From Centropus unirufus (lineage: Eukaryota; Chordata; Aves; Cuculiformes; Centropidae): a stretch of DNA of 64,000 nucleotides. The notes under the pieces were generated by a model. That model saw only the letters and a program-made list of their open reading frames with translations. It was not told the DNA's origin and did no database searches. The first letter of the stretch is position 1, and every line of letters begins with the position of its first letter. The stretch covers positions 507,240 through 571,239 of the forward strand of contig VYZI01000261.1 of the NCBI GenBank assembly GCA_013397695.1, read 5' to 3'. The translations under genes and the position numbers were made by a program. Shown here in pieces: positions 12,338 through 24,270 of the stretch.

Positions 12338-15300
12338 CCTTGATACGGGGCTTTTGAGCCACATACAGATGGCTCGTGCCTGATAATTTTGAAGTATGAA
12401 CATCCATGTTAATATTTATGCTCAGAGCACAAACAACATTAGACGTTTCCCTGCAAAGTCAAGAACCTTAGTCTTCACTCAGCATGTTGCTCTGTTACTG
12501 TATATATTTTTATATACAATTTTAAACCAGTTTGCTGTGATTTTGCTCACAGGCTGCAAAAACCCTGAATAAGAATAGGCTTCTACACAGAAAAAGACCT
12601 TCACTGTTAGGTTAAAGTTAAGGAACACTACCTAGTGAAGCTGTGGGCTTTCCTAGAACAAGGATATAGTGTTTCCCCTATCCTGGGATTACTTTGATCT
12701 TGCTGGAGGATATGATAAAAATTCCGTTGATTTAAATAGGTCAGAATAAAGGTCTTGGGGATAAAAAAGTTCCTGCTCTTTTTTTGTAGGTTTCTTCCTG
12801 TATCTGTATTTCAAATAATATGCAAATTCAGGTACTATGTTGTGACACCATATATTCTAATGCATACTGTAAAAATGTAATACATTATACTGAGAAATTT
12901 ACAATTACATAAATTCATAAGGATGTAGTACATGCAACACAACATAATAAAAAAAGAATACATTTAAAGGATTATCATACACCACAATATTGGAACACAT
13001 GTAACAAAATCCCATGGCAGATTTCATAATTTTGAAATATCCCTTTTCTGATTGCCATTGAGGCAATGGATACACAGGATTTGATGGGAGTGTAGGATAA
13101 GAGCTGAAAGATGTGGTTGTTGTTCCTAAAATGTATTACATTTTGGCAGCAGAAAAATCAGATATTGTGGCCAAATATCAAGAAAGCGCCCCCATGTATC
13201 TTTGGTGGAACACAAAACAGGAAATGTCCCTTTTTCCCTGACTCGCTAATACCATCTGTCTGAATGTCTTTGGCAGGAGAACAGACTCTGAATGAAAGTG
13301 CTGGGACAATTAGAATAGACTGGACAACATCCAAGGAACAATTCTGTATTGAAAAAGTGATGTACCAGGACATTTAAAAGGCTTTTTCGTTTTCTCTCTA
13401 TGTGCAGTTTAGTGGCTTTGGATCTGATCTGTGGAGCTTAATATTTAATACTGAAATATTTTACAAAGTGTCATAGAAACAGCATTGCCTTTATATCTTA
13501 CTGCTCTAAACAGGATAGCAAAATCACTAGCTCAGCATGCTGATACTTTTGCAGAGTCTCCCTCTCTCTCTCTTTAGACTACATAAGATCCCTGATGCTG
13601 AACAGGGAGGTGGAGCAGCCCAGCTTGTATTTCAAGCACAGTCTGGGCCAGGTAGATGTTTTTGACCCCATGATGCTCCTGTATTAGTATTGTTGTTTCC
13701 TAATGATGACAGAAGCTTTGATGAGAATGGAAAATTACAGAAGAGGGAGAGGATGAGTGAGGAAAGGAAGGACCTCATGGCAGAATATTTAAGTAATAAA
13801 AATTCACATCATATGTAAAGAGAGACATTGTGTTGTGTGTAGATTGTCTCCTGTTTTCTCAGGTTGCTGCCTTGACAGCTGTGAGAGGGAAAGAAGGAGC
13901 ACGGCCAGTCAAGTGTATTAGCTGATGTGCATATTCAATCTTAGACAGGATCTGCTTGTACACACAAGACTTGGCTCCAGACAGTGCTGTCACTCTTCAG
14001 TCATGTTATATTTCTGTTGATCTTGCAAACAGCCAATATCAGGATATCCAGCTTACTTGCCCTCCAATATTTTATACCTAGGCTTCTTAAGCACAGTGTA
14101 AATGCACAGAAGAAGAGCAGAGGAAGTTTTAAAATCTCTGGAGCAAGCATATTTTCTTTCTGAAGGAGTCAACAAACAATTGCCTAAGTTTCATGCGCTT
14201 ACCAGTCTGGATATTTTCTTAAAAAATGTGGAATGTTAAGTATGTAGCAAGAACCTATGCTGGAGGGCAGCCTTTTTTATTTCTATCTCCAAGCACTAGG
14301 CAGCACAGGAAAGGTCCCTCTCCCACTTTCAGCCATGGTTTTGTCATCAAGTTCAAGAGACAAGAGTCAGGAGCAGCGAATGGGTTTGTGGGTGGCAGGA
14401 ATTTCTCCACGACTAAGTATTCCACAATGCATTAGTTCCAGTGACAAGTGTAGCAGGTGCTCACTCACTCACAGCAAACTACACTCACATAACCCCCACA
14501 AAACTTCAGTACAATGCACAATCTTTTCAAAAGGTATTCACTTATTGATTTGGAGGCATTTTATTTCTTTGTTGTTTTTTATTCTTCCTCTGTACTGTTT
14601 CATTCTCCTCCATATTCACAGAAAATGCTGTTTATAAACATTTTAATTGATCCCTTCTTTATAAGATCTTATTTACTCCAGTGACCTTTCTTGAACAGTG
14701 AAATCATGTTTAAGAGGTGAGCAAGATTTAGTGGCTTTTGGGTAACTCACATCTTAACATTAGTGCTGAGATCGATAACAAGGATAAGATCTATAGAATC
14801 CGGCAACAGGATTTCGCTGACTTGGGTAAGAATTTTACATTGATGTTGACCAAATTTCTGCCATCAGTGGAGCAGATTTGCTACTAACTTCAGTGAGAGC
14901 TGGGCTGCAAAGCACTGTCCTAACCCCCACTCGCAGGGTAATCAAGCTGTTGCTGAATCTGACATGAAAGACTCTGTTGGGTGTAGCCAGACAGAGCCAA
15001 TATATACCACATCCAGCAGCTCATTCCACATAGCTCAGTAAACAACCCTCAGGTGGCAACAGAAGCTCTTTGAGTCACTTGAGGGGGCATTTTAAGACCC
15101 TCTGGCCTGATGATATTTAAGATGTTCTCTCTTAATCAATAGCACTGCCTGTCCCAACAACTGGCGGTTTGCTTTTTGTTTTGTTTTTTGTGTTTTTTTT
15201 TTTTTTTTGTAGGAGACTGTTTTGTGTTTACAGTAAAGAATGTACAATAACATGGTGAGTTGCTTACATCCCAGGTAAATGTGGAGAACACAATTAGATA

Positions 15301-18300
15301 TAAGGATCCAGTACCAAGCAGAGAAAGCTTAATTGAAAATGAGTCTGGAGGATGTCCTTAATCAGTAACATAAAGAGAAAACTGACATTAAAAGGTGTTA
15401 AGAGGATAAGCGTCCATGCTGATCATTACTGGTGAATACAGCTATCCTAATTTCATTGCCTTCTGAATTAGTCTATGAGCATCGCATTTCTCTCTGCAGT
15501 TCTCTCTTTTGTCCCCTCTTCCTGCTGATTTCATCTTTTTGATGTGTGTGTGATTGGCAAAAGAAGGAGGAGGGTTGAGAATAGCTAATGCTGAGCAGCA
15601 GAAAATAACTGGGAGGGAAAAAGTCCTCAGATCTGAAGCTTTCCAGATGTTTTCAGCACAGTATTTACCTTAGCTGCCTTCCCTAGAGGATGCTATAAAA
15701 CTATACCAGTACAGTAGTTCCAGTCTTTCTTCAAAACACTTGGGAGTATCTTTTTCATTTCTAGATGCCTCAATTTTCAGTCTGGCAATTTAACACATAT
15801 GATAGGGCACGACTCAAAACTCTAAAAAGAAAATATTTTTTTCATCCAGATACTCACCAGACATTGGTGATTCTTGTTTTGTATAAGAGAAAGGAACAGA
15901 GATTCTCAAAAGAAGGGATAGGCAAAATTCTACACATCAGTGATTTTGACATTTCATTTTCCTAATGCTTTTGGGTTAGAGGTGCTTGCTGACCTCTGAG
16001 TTGTACTGCCTGATCAAATTTCTTCCTAAGAATAACTGGTAAAAGCAGGGACTTTAATAGGAAACACAAAAATGCCCCAAATCCAACTCCCCCCAAACCC
16101 TTGACATCCAGCTGCTTAATAACAGATTGAACTGATAATTTAAAGAGACTGTTTTTAAAGCTGCATATTAAAGAGAAATAAAGAGGTTCATTATGCGTTA
16201 GTAAAGAATATTAAGCATCTATGACCCAGGAGAAGAATAAGAAAGTTTGAATTTGACATCTGAGTGAAAAACCTTGAAATAAAAACAATTAAGGCACTAA
16301 TGTAGAAGGATTCAGCATTTTTTAATGTAATTGACCTTTGAAGGCCTATGAAGCTTTATTTTTTTCTTTTTTAAGATTGCAAAGCATGTCTCAGAGCCCA
16401 TTTGGGAACATGCATTTAGAAAATGGAAAATGGATTCTTTAGCCTGAGTTTACTGTGGGTGCAGCTTCCCAGCATTACTCATGAGATAACTTTTCAGTAC
16501 TCCTGTTTCTCTGTTTCCGAAACTCAGACAGTTACATCCCTAGATATGTCTAGGAAGCCTGGCTGTTTGTGCATCATTATGCTGTCTGCTCTACTCCTTG
16601 CCACCCCCAAATTGGATTAGGTCCATCATCCTTAAAGGCAAGGGCTAGAACATGAATCATCTGTTGTACTAACTTTAAAGAAACTGTTAAGTGCTGTAGA
16701 GTTTCAGAAGCATATTTTAATATATCCAGCATATCATCCTCAGATGCAGCCTGCAATAATGGTTTCCATGGACAGTAAGGGTGTTAATGAAACTATAGAT
16801 AATGAATAAAAAGATCCTAATGGGATATGGTAATGGAGGATTTGGGTGGGATGTGTCAATCTTCTTGGCATCTATTTATAAAGCTTAATTGATGTAAATG
16901 TGGTAAAACTTGAAGTGGGATTCGAGTGCTTGATGCCCTCTCTGGCAGTGTCTTATTGTACTTTAATGTTAGCATATGACTTAGTGCCAACAGGGTTTGT
17001 TTCAATTTCTTATGAGAGACTTACTGAGACTACCAAAATATTTTCAGTTCAGCTCATTATTCCAAGATGTGGGCAATATTTCTCCTTTAGAAAGTAGTCA
17101 GTCTGTGGCTTGAAAATGAGCAGGACTTCACAATAGTGTAAAGGGACTGCAAAATCAGAAGGGTGAATTATTACTTGAGAAATACCATTAGAGACAGCTT
17201 TTGCCAAGGGATCCCAACAGCAGTCAAGGACTCATTTTGCTTCTTTTGTTGATGAGTATCCACGGAAGGGGCAGAGCAGCCTCCACTTTTTCCCCTTGAG
17301 TGTTCCTATTCAAAGACGTGTAATTATGCAGATTTCATTCAGGCTAATTACAAATAGAGGATCCTAATGTCCTTATCAAAAATTTTTTTTTGGTCCACCA
17401 CTCATACTGTTTTTTTCAAATCGCTCTTTCACCTTCATCTTTTCTTTTAAGGACACAGAGCCAAGTGTCCATCTTCTCTTTTAATACCCCAGGTATACCT
17501 AATCTGCATTGTACAAAGCACTGTACAAGAGCGACAGCCAAGCTAACTTTACATGAGCTCAGTTGAGTGTTTGGGCCCTTATAGTAATATGCAATGTATA
17601 AAGCACCTGAAGCCTTTTCCCCCTCTCACAATCCTACTCGCTATATATGTTTTTTCGTCAATGAAATCTTTAATTAATTTAGTTAGGTTTGGACCACCTT
17701 CCTCTCTCTCTTCTGGTGGATAGGGTGCAGCAGTAGTAAAATTTAAGTGAAGAATTAAAGTTCAGTGGGCACCATGGGTCTGTAAATGACTTTGGATAGC
17801 CTGTGAGGACATCTAGGGGAACAGTCAAAGAACTGATGCCTGTTTTGGACTAAAAACTTCTCTGGAAGATTTCTTTACATAGCTAGTACAAACTAGGAAC
17901 TCCTAGTAAGTCTGTTGACTGAGGTTAGGTAGTTTCTGCTCTGAAGAGCAGACGGAGAAAAAAATTGCCAGTCATTCTTTAATTTTTTCAGTAAGCAAGA
18001 GGATAATGATTTGACAAACATATATATGCGCTACCAGGAAGAGGAAGATGGTGGCTGCTCCACCAAGTCTTTAAGATAAGTATAATGATAGATGCATGAT
18101 GGCAGTTTATCAATATTTAGGAAATGTTGCTATGAATAAATGCACTGCATTAGACTGCCGCAGCGTCTCCTTGAGGAATTGCTGAAAACATTGTATTTGG
18201 AGTCCACAACTTGCAAACCATATTAGACATAACCCTCTATAATATATTAAAAAACTCAGACACAGTAATATGGAAGAAGAAGATATTGTTCAGAGAAGTC

Positions 18301-19779
18301 TTTAGCTTAAATTATAAGCACTAAAAATGAAAACCTTGTTGTAGCATAACAACTAAAAGAACAGAAACTAAGTCAGACTATAAGGCATATTTTCCCCCTT
18401 AAAAATAACAAAGTAAAAAATGAAAAAATACAATTAATTTCCTTCCAGGAAAATGACAAATTGTTTCAGTACACTCAATATGAATAATTCACAGATAACC
18501 TTATTCATATAAGAGAGAGGATTCATAGTGTGCAGTCCTATTCATACAAGCAATGGAATCAGTTTAACCAAATGCAATTAAATAAAGGTGCCTTGGAAGT
18601 CTATATCAGCACCAAAGAATAAATATGTATCACTTGAATCCTGATTTAGTTAAGTTCAGGAAATTGTTTGAAACTGATCCCTTTGATACATTGCCATGGT
18701 CAAAGATAGTGACTTTTTTCTAATAAGGAAAAAAGAAAATATTTAACAATGGTAGAATTTCTCACATCTGTTTTCCATACCTGATGAAAAGAAATGTTTT
18801 TATAACACTGAAATTTCCGATGATTAACTGTATTTCAAAATATTATTTTTTGGTTCTCTGGGAGAGCTTTTCTTGTATCTACATAGCATAAAATAGGATT
18901 TAGAAGGATAATTTAGGAACTCAAAGACAGTGCATAAATGTTTTGGTAACTTAAACCCTATAGAAAAAATACTCCAAGGGAAACTCATGTTACTTCTGAG
19001 TCTCATGCTTCCTCCTCTTTCCACATCTTTGGGTTTATATATGGTATGTCAGGAAAATGAACCCAAAAACAAACAAAAAAAACCCAACCAAAAGCAGTGA
19101 ACAAAATCTCCCAGAAATTTGAGAATGACAAAAACGAGTCTTCAAAGATGGTGAAAGTAAAAACACTAGTGGTATGCTGATTCACAAGATTCACAACACG
19201 CTTATGGGCAAAGTAATATAGAATTTTTTGTTTGTGTTAAATTAGGCAATATTTAAACATGAGTTATCTAAGGAATTATGCTGTCACACTTAATAATTCA
19301 AATAAACTCAGTAGATAAAACAAAAATATAACAATGAAATAGGCTATATTATTTACACATAACTGCGGGAATAGTTAATGTTATTTAAGGTTATGGAGTT
19401 TTTCCATATTACTTGAACTGGTTTTAATTCCTATAAGTCGTATCCTGGAAAGAAAAAAATTAATCTGAATTGTTAGAGAAAATAAAAGATTTTTTGCATT
19501 TTGTGTAGGTAAGTGAAATCTCACACATCCTCTAGCCATTTGCAGTTATGTGAATTGAGTATCTCTGTGATCCAGACAACTTACATAACTTTTTTAAACT
19601 GCAGCAATGAAATTATTCATAATGACAAAGAAGGGAACTGACCCAGTTTACCTGAAATGAGATTCCCCTCCTCCCCCCTAGCCATAGCTGACACCAGCAA
19701 GTTTCACTTCAAACTGGGATTAAAGTAGTTCTTTAAAACAAAAGAGCAAACTTATAGCAATAAGGGTTGCAAATGGGAA
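12338..19779. other. Unique non-coding stretch with simple repeats
   Basis: No gene is recognised in about 7.4 kb. Small features: an octamer-like ATGCAAAT at 12820-12827 inside a very AT-rich block, a 17-bp palindrome at 13128-13144, a TC-rich tract at 13557-13574, a T-rich tract at 15168-15210 with a T16 run, and an A/C-rich tract at 19061-19094. A phrase at about 14860-14910 (ACTTCAGTGAGAGCTGGGC) resembles ancient amniote repeats. The longest open frame, about 126 codons at 14257-14637 on the plus strand, has no family motif. Confidence 0.6.
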
Positions 19780-20120
19780 ACAGGCAACAGCAAGTAAATG
19801 ACAAGCTTGCTTTTTAAAGCTGATGTTCTCAAGCTGATTGCACTCCTCAGTTATTTATATCTAAATGCCTCCACTCTTTAATAACGCCCATTTATATTTC
19901 AAGTGGCCTAGATACAGAGCGCTGGTGTTACATGAATGTTCCACATGCATCGTAATTGAATTACTGGAGCAAAATACAGGCAGGAGTTGTGACTTCTGGT
20001 ATACAATTATTACAGCCTAACAAGGTCAGCGAGGACTAATTATGAATTCAGGAACTGTTTCATTTGAGGAGGAATATGCTTTAGATGATATGCATGAAGC
20101 GCCATCCCATTTTTCCCAGT
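19780..20120. other. Candidate conserved non-coding element
   Basis: The segment has the look of a developmental enhancer rather than decayed repeat. Homeodomain-type words are dense: TTTAATAACGCCCATTTATA near 19877-19896, ATCGTAATTGAATTACTGG near 19950, and ACTAATTATGAATTC near 20035. It has no long simple run and no CR1 homology. No open frame here is convincing. The call is inference from composition and motif density only. Alignment to other birds or reptiles would decide it. Confidence 0.25.
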
Positions 20121-23100
20121 TTTCGAAGATGTGGCTGGTTTACCCCTGTGTGTTCCTGATTTTATGCAAGTGAAACTATGTTACAGACTTGTTGTCTGGT
20201 ACGGCACTGTCTGGTGGTGACTTGGAAGCGCAGGAGCTGGAAATGGCAATTTCCTGCTGTCTCTTACTGACTTGCAGACTGGAAGAGCTTACTGGGAAAC
20301 AGTTCAGCATTTTGGTGAGAAGCATTTTGCTTTTTTACCTCGCATTGGCAAAAGCATCTCTGGAAATCCTGCATATGCAGCTCTGGGAAGGAAGGAACTA
20401 GGACCTTGTGATATGATTTGCTCATGGTTAAAATATTCACTGGTAACAGGGAAATTGTTAGAATGGGACAGAAAATCAAGGTTTCTTTCAACTGCAGAGA
20501 TCACAGAAGGCTTAGTCATCAGCATATTGGATATTATAAAGTAGGTTTTCTCTCACTGGGACTTTTACCCTAAACACAAAAAATCTTTTCTGATTAAAAT
20601 TCAGTTGACACATTTTGTCATGAAGTGCTTTGGTTAAGATAGAGTAGCTTATTCTAAGGAGAACAATTTCATTAAAAAGACTTAGTCAGATTTTTGCATC
20701 TCTGACAATAATCAGAGCTGTAATCTTGCAACCTCTACAAAAATAGCTCCACAAGAGGCAGATGTGGGATCATCTGTTTCCTCCATTCCCTGCTGTGTCC
20801 TCTTTCTAAAAAAGTTACAGTTTGGGATATAATACAGTAATCCCTCACTGCCAGTCCTACATTAAGGGCATTATTAAATTTGAATGACTTACAGCATTCG
20901 AATTTGTGTCCACATTCTAGAAAATAAAAGCAGTCCTTTCTTGACCTCCTCTAAGGAAACTCCGAAGGATATTATCGGGTGTATCCAGTTTCTCCAGATA
21001 ATTGCATTTCTCTGCCCAGTCTCATCTCTTAATTTACAATATTCTCTTTCACTCCCACAGGTTTTGCTTGATCAGTTTGTTTTCCTGTTAGTTCAGCTCA
21101 GAAATATATGTGTTTTCTTAAGCAACATAAATTGTCTTAATGATCATCTTGTTTAAGAACAAATATCAGCTTATGACTTACTCAGAGGTAACAGCATTGT
21201 GGATTTAGTTTTTTTTTTTTGTTTTTTTTTTTAATTATGGTGGTAGGAGGTTGTTTCACTTGCAGATACAATCTGCAGATTTTCTTTCTATACTGATTTT
21301 CTTGATGGCCATATGCATGGTTCTAATGTGTGCCTGGTATATATGTCCATTCTGATAAGTGAATAGGCATCACAGTCTGAAATGGGACATCTGGCAATGT
21401 GAATGGCATTCTGAAGGCAAACAGTGCAAAAGACGGATGACTTCTCATTTAAAAAACGTATATTTTTTGGTTGATAAAAGATTTTTTACTTTAACTTTTA
21501 ACTTAATTTGTACCAGCTACCGAGGAGATATGTAAATAGATAGCAATACATGATTATGCTTTACATAGGAAATTTTGTGAAAGCTTAACAGAGAATGATT
21601 GCATGGCAACTTGTTGGGTATAAATGGTTGCAGAAACTGAGGGCTAAGAGATAAGGCCCTGTTCCTATAGCTTATGAGTGTAGGTGACACACCTCTCAAT
21701 TGGCAGGCATGGGAATCCCTGAGCTCCATAATGAATAATGCGTGACAGGAATTTTGACTAATATACAGCAGAAAAATGCTGAGACAATAACATAATGGAG
21801 TCTCCCGCTGGTGCTGCTCACCCTCAAGCTAACCTTAGGGAAATGTTTTGAAATGGCAGCTGAATAACAGGGAAGACAATTCTTTGTATGTCACTGGTGC
21901 TTCAGACACTGTCGTAGACATATTTAGAGTTGCTTCTTTACTCAAACTTTTATATTCTGCTAAGAGAAGACTGTTGAGGATAACAGTACCTTGAAATGTC
22001 CATTGTCCTTTTTCAGCTTTATTTTACCAAGGAGAATGCAATCACTGTTTTTCCTTGAACCCCAGGCTTTAAAAACATCACTGTTGTAATGACCTAGAAA
22101 AAAAGATTGACTTGTTCATATGAATTGCTGGATCATTGTTGTCAAAGGCTCAAAAATCAGTTCTCAGTTTCCCACAGTGTTGTGGAAAGATATTGACAAA
22201 AGGTGAAAAAAAAACACACGGAAAAAAAAAGATGACCTTTAAGGTCTTTCAGATTATTTTATGACTCCCGTTACATATATACTATAATTTCCAGAAGAAG
22301 CATCTTCAGCCAATATCAGGAAATAAAAAATACTTAAGTAAATGTTTTTAGGTTAATTTTTAGAAGTAATAAATTCTGACAATTCATATCAAAGACAAGA
22401 AGAGTAAGCCTTATGAATTTAAACTATTTTAGTAATGTCATGAAATAAACTTATTGCATATTTCTTACAAGTCTGGGATGCCTATAAGGAAACTTCCTTT
22501 CAAGGAAACATAAGCCCAGGTTTCTACCTTTATCAAGGAAGGGATTGTTGAAGTCAGCTCAAAGAGTATAGGAGGAACTGAATACGGATGTTGCCACTTT
22601 ATATGTGGTATTACTATCCAAATTGCAAATACAGTTCCTTACAGATCTACGGTTATCCCAGCTCATTCAAGCTTGTAAACTTAGCAAGGGAATATAATAT
22701 GCATTATTAAGGTAGGCAGATAAAAATTCTACATCCCAACATTTTTTTGTCTCTTATTTCTAAGAAAGCCAATTTCATTTAAAAGATTTGTATGAAGAAA
22801 AAAGCATGGAAAATTGATGTAAGAACATATTTTAATAAGTTCATAAACCCAAGAAAAATTTTAACTTCCAGATTTAAGCTATTCTATGGTCTGTGAACTT
22901 TTTCTGAAGCCAAGCCTGATTAGTATTTTTTTACTCTATGTATATCGAAACAGGGTATTGTTATACAGTGATTCCCTCTCTCCCAGCAAAACACGCACTC
23001 TTTATGTTCATATGTATGCTTTGTCCCCTTTTGCTTGTGCAGTAGACTACTGACAGGATATATAATCGCCATTCCTTTGGTGATTAGGTTTCACGTCAGG

Positions 23101-24114
23101 CTTTCTCCATCCCTTCCTCCTCCAAGTGCCTGTGTAAACCAATTGAGACATTTTGTACAACCTGTATTTATGGATACCACTGCAACTCTAAATAAGAAAT
23201 AAGGAAGAGGTTAGGCAATCATGATGCCTCGCTTCATCTTCTCAAATCCTTTGTCCACACTTTTGTTCATCTTCCCCATCTCCCTTGCCCCCGTGACACA
23301 TCTCTGTCTCGTTGCTTGGTAACCTCCCAGCACTGCTGTGCATGCTAGCACCAACTGCTCTGTGCTCCCCCTTCCACTTGCTCAGAATACCGAGACAGTC
23401 TAAAATTGGATGAGATTTTCTTCTTTTCTCTTCTGATACGCAAATCAGACTCAGAGTAAACACTGAAAGCTCTGTTAGAGGGTTAATTCTCAATTAAGCA
23501 GAGGAAACAGAGGAAGATACACATTTAGAAACAGTTGATTAGCAACATGGGACTTCTACATGTCAATTATTTCAGATAGTCAATAAAACCCCTGCTACGG
23601 TGGAAAAAAATAGAAAAGGTAAATAAGGATGGAGAGAGAAAGAAATTGTTATTTGCATAATGTCATTGGCTAAAGATCCAGTTGGAAATGAAACCCTAAT
23701 AAATTAGCTATTGCACAACAAAAATAAATTAATTTTTGTACTGGACAGGCAGCAGCCTACAAAGATTGGCAGGGTGTTTTAAGCATCAGGATGTCAACTT
23801 CGTTATAAGCATCAGGCTGTCAATACACTGTATCTCCCCTTCCTGTTTTTGAAGGAAATTGCCAGCATCTGATGCATTTTATGCTTACTGTTAGCTTTCG
23901 TATTATCATAGAAAATTGTAGATGGGTATATTTCTTTTGAGTAAGTTTTTTAAATCACATATTTAACAGGAAAATAGCAGGAATGAGACACCTGCAGGTG
24001 GAAGTGAGATTTTAAAACTCAGAGGAGCCTGAATGTTGAAATCGGACATTAGAGCAGTGTGCTTGCATATGTCACTCAGTTCTAGGTCAGAGGGAAAGGA
24101 CAGTTATGGGTTGA
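20121..24114. other. Unique non-coding stretch
   Basis: No gene is recognised. Overlapping frames on both strands at 20189-20544 are short and carry no motif. Two adjoining T runs (T12 and T11, split by one G) lie at 21209-21232. A 26-bp-period duplication lies at 23780-23824, where TAAGCATCAGG(A/C)TGTCAA occurs twice. The 23640-23740 part carries ATTTGCAT at 23651-23658 next to TAATAAATTAGC and may be a small regulatory element. Confidence 0.6.
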
Positions 24115-24270
24115 GCTGTGTCTGGCACTGAGTATGCTGGAGCTGGTTGGAACCAGATATGTCTCTCATAGGGCAGTCCCTGGCTTCTTTCCACACATCT
24201 GCAGATGCCCCTTGCCAGCACCTGGGCATGGACACTGGAGACATTAACCTACAGGAGGGTCAACACTGAA
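24115..24270 (+). repeat. Possible avian interspersed-repeat remnant
   Basis: The phrases GGAGCTGGTTGGAACCAG, CATAGGGCAGTCCCTGGCTT and CCTTGCCAGCACCTGGGCA occur in an order that I recall from a dispersed repeat in bird genomes, possibly an old LTR-type element. The stretch is more GC-rich than its surroundings, which fits an inserted element. I cannot name the family from memory, no coding part is visible, and both ends are uncertain. A repeat-library search is needed to confirm or drop it. Confidence 0.3.

Noticed and set aside
14257..14637. A 126-codon plus-strand frame
   Set aside because: It has no motif, has serine-rich and hydrophobic ends typical of chance translation, and overlaps another frame of similar quality.
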